From assembly GCF_039539445.1 (NCBI RefSeq), contig NZ_BAABDD010000013.1, positions 62,001 through 126,000 on the forward strand: a stretch of DNA of 64,000 nucleotides, read 5' to 3'. Under the pieces are notes generated by a model. The model worked only from the letters and a program-made list of their open reading frames with translations, did not search any database and had not been told where the DNA came from. Source of the stretch: Salinactinospora qingdaonensis (GTDB taxonomy: Bacteria; Actinomycetota; Actinomycetes; Streptosporangiales; Streptosporangiaceae). The position numbers were made by a program, and so were the translations under genes. This document shows, one piece after another, positions 63,001 to 64,000 of this stretch. Position 1 is the first letter of the stretch. Every line of letters starts with the position of its first letter.

Positions 63001-64000
63001 CGCTGAAGGTCCCGGTATCGGTGAGTGCCCCTCGCCAGCTACAGGTGGTGACCCAGGAGCGCACGATCCGGCTTTCCTCTCGGCTGTTGGACGGCGACGT
63101 CGAGGAGCCCCTGGAGCGCGAGCAGGCGTGGCTCACCCACACCACCGCCTCGGTGGACGCACCTGCGCCCGCTCCCCCACATGCCCTCGCCATAGCCGAG
63201 CTGAGACAGTACTGCAGCGAGCGCTTAGCCGAGGATTTCGTCACCGACCGGCTCGCCGGCATCGGCGTCGCCGCCATGGGATTCCCCTGGCAGATCGAGG
63301 AACTCGCGCAAGGTGACGAGCAGTTGCTGGCCACCGTCAAGGCCGGCGATGCCAGCGACGAAAAACCCATGAGCTGGGCCGCCATCATGGACGCGGCGCT
63401 GTCTATCGCCTCTGTAGTTTTTCCCGGCCCGCCCACGCTGCGGATGCCTGCCCACATTGACCGTGTCTCACTGCGCAGCGACTCTTCTCCCATCCGCGCC
63501 TTCATCCACGTCCGAGTCGCCGAGGGGGGTGCGGCTGCCGACACCGTCAATGTCGACATCGCGGCCGAGGACGGGCGCGTGGTGGCACGCATGATGGGAT
63601 TGCGCTACGGCGTCCTGGACGGCGACCCTGGCGCCGCGACGAGCCCGCGCCGCATCGTGCACGAGATGGCCTGGCGCCCGTTGGCCACCGCGCCCGATGC
63701 CGATTCCGTGGAGTTGCGCGACGTGGTCATCGTGGGCGATGACCACGAAGCGGTGCGTATGCTCAGCGACCGCTATCGCGCTATGGGGGTGCCCTGCGCA
63801 GCCGTGACCGACCCGGAGGAGCTTACGGCTCTACGCGACCGTATCGGTGCGGCGAGTGCGGTGCTCGTCGCACCGGCCTCACTCCGGGCAGGCGAGTCGG
63901 GGCCCGAAGCCTCGATTCGTTCCGCCTGGCTCCTGGCACGGACCGCCCAATGGCTCCTCGGCGTCACTGGCGCGGCTGCCGATGAACAGCCCAAGCTGTG
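60069..64000 (+). CDS. Iterative type I PKS, 6-methylsalicylate-synthase-like (partial, continues off the right edge)
   Basis: At least 1310 codons without a stop. The ketosynthase (about residues 17-440) has PIAIIGMSCRFPG, active Cys187 in VDTACSSSL, EAHGTGT and KPSIGHLEAGAG. The acyltransferase (about 545-860) has GHSVGE with Ser636 and AFHSRHMDPLL, a malonyl-type signature. The dehydratase/thioester-hydrolase-like domain has His944 in DHPVRGVEIIPAAVLLNTF, as in bacterial MSAS enzymes (AviM, ChlB1, CalO5, NcsB, MdpB). The sequence then enters the non-catalytic half of a KR domain; KR and ACP should follow. The product would be an aromatic acid such as 6-methylsalicylate, orsellinate or a naphthoate. 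GTG start at 60069 with AAGGAAGGG upstream. A TTA codon lies at 61485. Confidence 0.93.
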   Translation, partial: MVDYTGGEAGRPGRPEPIAIIGMSCRFPGNVNSADDFWSFLRAGEDAISEVPTGRWDPYAEAAPENEAALRSTTRFGGFLSDIQGFDADFFGISPREAGLMDPQQRMVLEVSWQALEHAGVPPHQLSGSDTGVFIGVGSDDYGRRLLEDLPRIEAWTGIGGAMCAVANRVSYTLDLRGASMAVDTACSSSLVALHLACQSLRAGESPLALAGGVMVMAGPGLTMVLDAAGATSADGRSKSFDAAADGYGRGEGAGVVALKRLSDAQADGDRVLAVLRGSAVHQDGKTNGIMAPSSQAQEHLLRQTYRNAGVAPESVDYIEAHGTGTRAGDPIEATAMAAVFGASRPAEQPCLIGSVKPSIGHLEAGAGIAGVIKTVLALQHGEIPPTANFETPNPSIPWESAGLKVVAQPTPWQPAGQPRLAGVSGYGYGGTIAHVILEEAPPDPLETTTAVEVDRGASAAAYPLSGATQSALREYAARLADYVEEENPALPSVGHTLAVRRSPLTHRATAVAADHTELAERLRALAAGAPTAGVATGTVLAPPTSGTVWVFSGHGSQWIGMGRELLAEEPVFAAVLDDIGPIFEAELGFTPRHALSEGDFHTVDQIQPMIFATQVALAAVWRDRGLYPAAVIGHSVGEIAAAVTAGVLSVHDGAHLVCRRSRLLRHASGKGAMAMVSLPFDQVRSRLCHERGAQDVVAAIAASPSSTVIAGDHSAVEDVAKEWEDGGMAVRRVDSDVAFHSRHMDPLLDELVNAVAGMVVGAPEVPLYTTALDDPRATVARDGSYWAQNLRNPVRFAEAVTAAVEDGYRLFLEISAHPVVAHSINETLAELEVDDACVAHTLRRNRPEWESLLTNLGLLYAHGASVDWTRLWPAAPLAELPHNAWQHSPYWAESGPRHNIGGQRHDVDSHTLLGGRTKVNASPPITLWHTYLDESCRPYPGDHPVRGVEIIPAAVLLNTFFAAASADTQRPDLTDVSLKVPVSVSAPRQLQVVTQERTIRLSSRLLDGDVEEPLEREQAWLTHTTASVDAPAPAPPHALAIAELRQYCSERLAEDFVTDRLAGIGVAAMGFPWQIEELAQGDEQLLATVKAGDASDEKPMSWAAIMDAALSIASVVFPGPPTLRMPAHIDRVSLRSDSSPIRAFIHVRVAEGGAAADTVNVDIAAEDGRVVARMMGLRYGVLDGDPGAATSPRRIVHEMAWRPLATAPDADSVELRDVVIVGDDHEAVRMLSDRYRAMGVPCAAVTDPEELTALRDRIGAASAVLVAPASLRAGESGPEASIRSAWLLARTAQWLLGVTGAAADEQPKL

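Noticed and set aside
1..64000. CRISPR arrays
   Set aside because: No regularly spaced repeats of 25-40 bases were seen; the only short spaced repeat is the pair at 50062-50111.

Overview
The window is chromosomal DNA of a high-GC filamentous actinomycete. Three things point to this: the SRP RNA-dnaX-ybaB-recR-lysC-asd housekeeping block, the XRE/DUF397 and SARP regulator families, and two biosynthetic regions. Rare TTA (bldA-type) codons are confined, as far as I checked, to specialised genes. Nocardiopsaceae or a related family is my guess; nothing in the window proves it.

Layout. (1) 1-166: left-edge fragment of a YCII/DGPF-family gene on the minus strand. (2) 610-15087: a biosynthetic segment. 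It has an A-PCP NRPS, an MbtH-like protein, 4-hydroxymandelate synthase, a free condensation enzyme, an epoxide hydrolase and a P450 (plus strand), then an FAD monooxygenase, an SgcJ-like NTF2-fold protein and an acyl-CoA-dehydrogenase-like flavoenzyme (minus strand), then unbV-unbU (plus strand). UnbV, UnbU, the SgcF-type epoxide hydrolase, the SgcJ-like protein and the SgcC5-type condensation enzyme are a nine-membered-enediyne signature, but no enediyne PKS is present here. (3) 15.2-25.8 kb: tRNA-Ser, an alpha/beta hydrolase, DUF5994, a fatty-acid desaturase, SRP RNA, dnaX, ybaB, recR, lysC and asd. (4) 25.9-31.2 kb: tandem small secreted protein genes with a decayed SDR copy between them, an intact SDR, a GntR regulator, an S9 peptidase and a NADAR protein. 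(5) 31.5-37.2 kb: XRE-ImmA plus PIN (toxin-antitoxin-like), DUF2000 and Lrp (divergent), DUF397 plus XRE, and two coupled hypothetical genes. (6) 38.2-42.4 kb: a translationally coupled operon of MurA-like, metallophosphatase and dCTP-deaminase-like genes, followed by a truncated second deaminase-like gene cut by a broken TnpB element. (7) 42.4-53.5 kb: esterase, a large SARP/NB-ARC regulator, a lactococcin-972-type bacteriocin with its ABC transporter, an MBL hydrolase, asparaginase, a VOC protein, small peptides and a membrane protein. (8) 53.7-64 kb: start of a second biosynthetic region with a cation/proton antiporter, SARP, FAD halogenase, salicylyl-CoA-hydroxylase-like enzyme, a biotin-carboxylase relic and a 6-methylsalicylate-synthase-like iterative PKS that runs off the right edge.

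How the genes work together. On the left, HmaS should supply 4-hydroxymandelate. The A domain has Gly where alpha-amino-acid-activating domains have Asp235, so it may load this hydroxy acid or its keto form. The free C enzyme would then attach it to an alcohol on an epoxide-hydrolase-processed core. On the right, the PKS, hydroxylase and halogenase should make a chlorinated, hydroxylated aryl acid. Together the two regions resemble the peripheral gene set of a nine-membered enediyne split by about 38 kb of unrelated DNA; that link is inference. The least familiar unit is the 38.2-41.3 kb operon, whose dCTP-deaminase-like protein appears to lack the catalytic glutamate.
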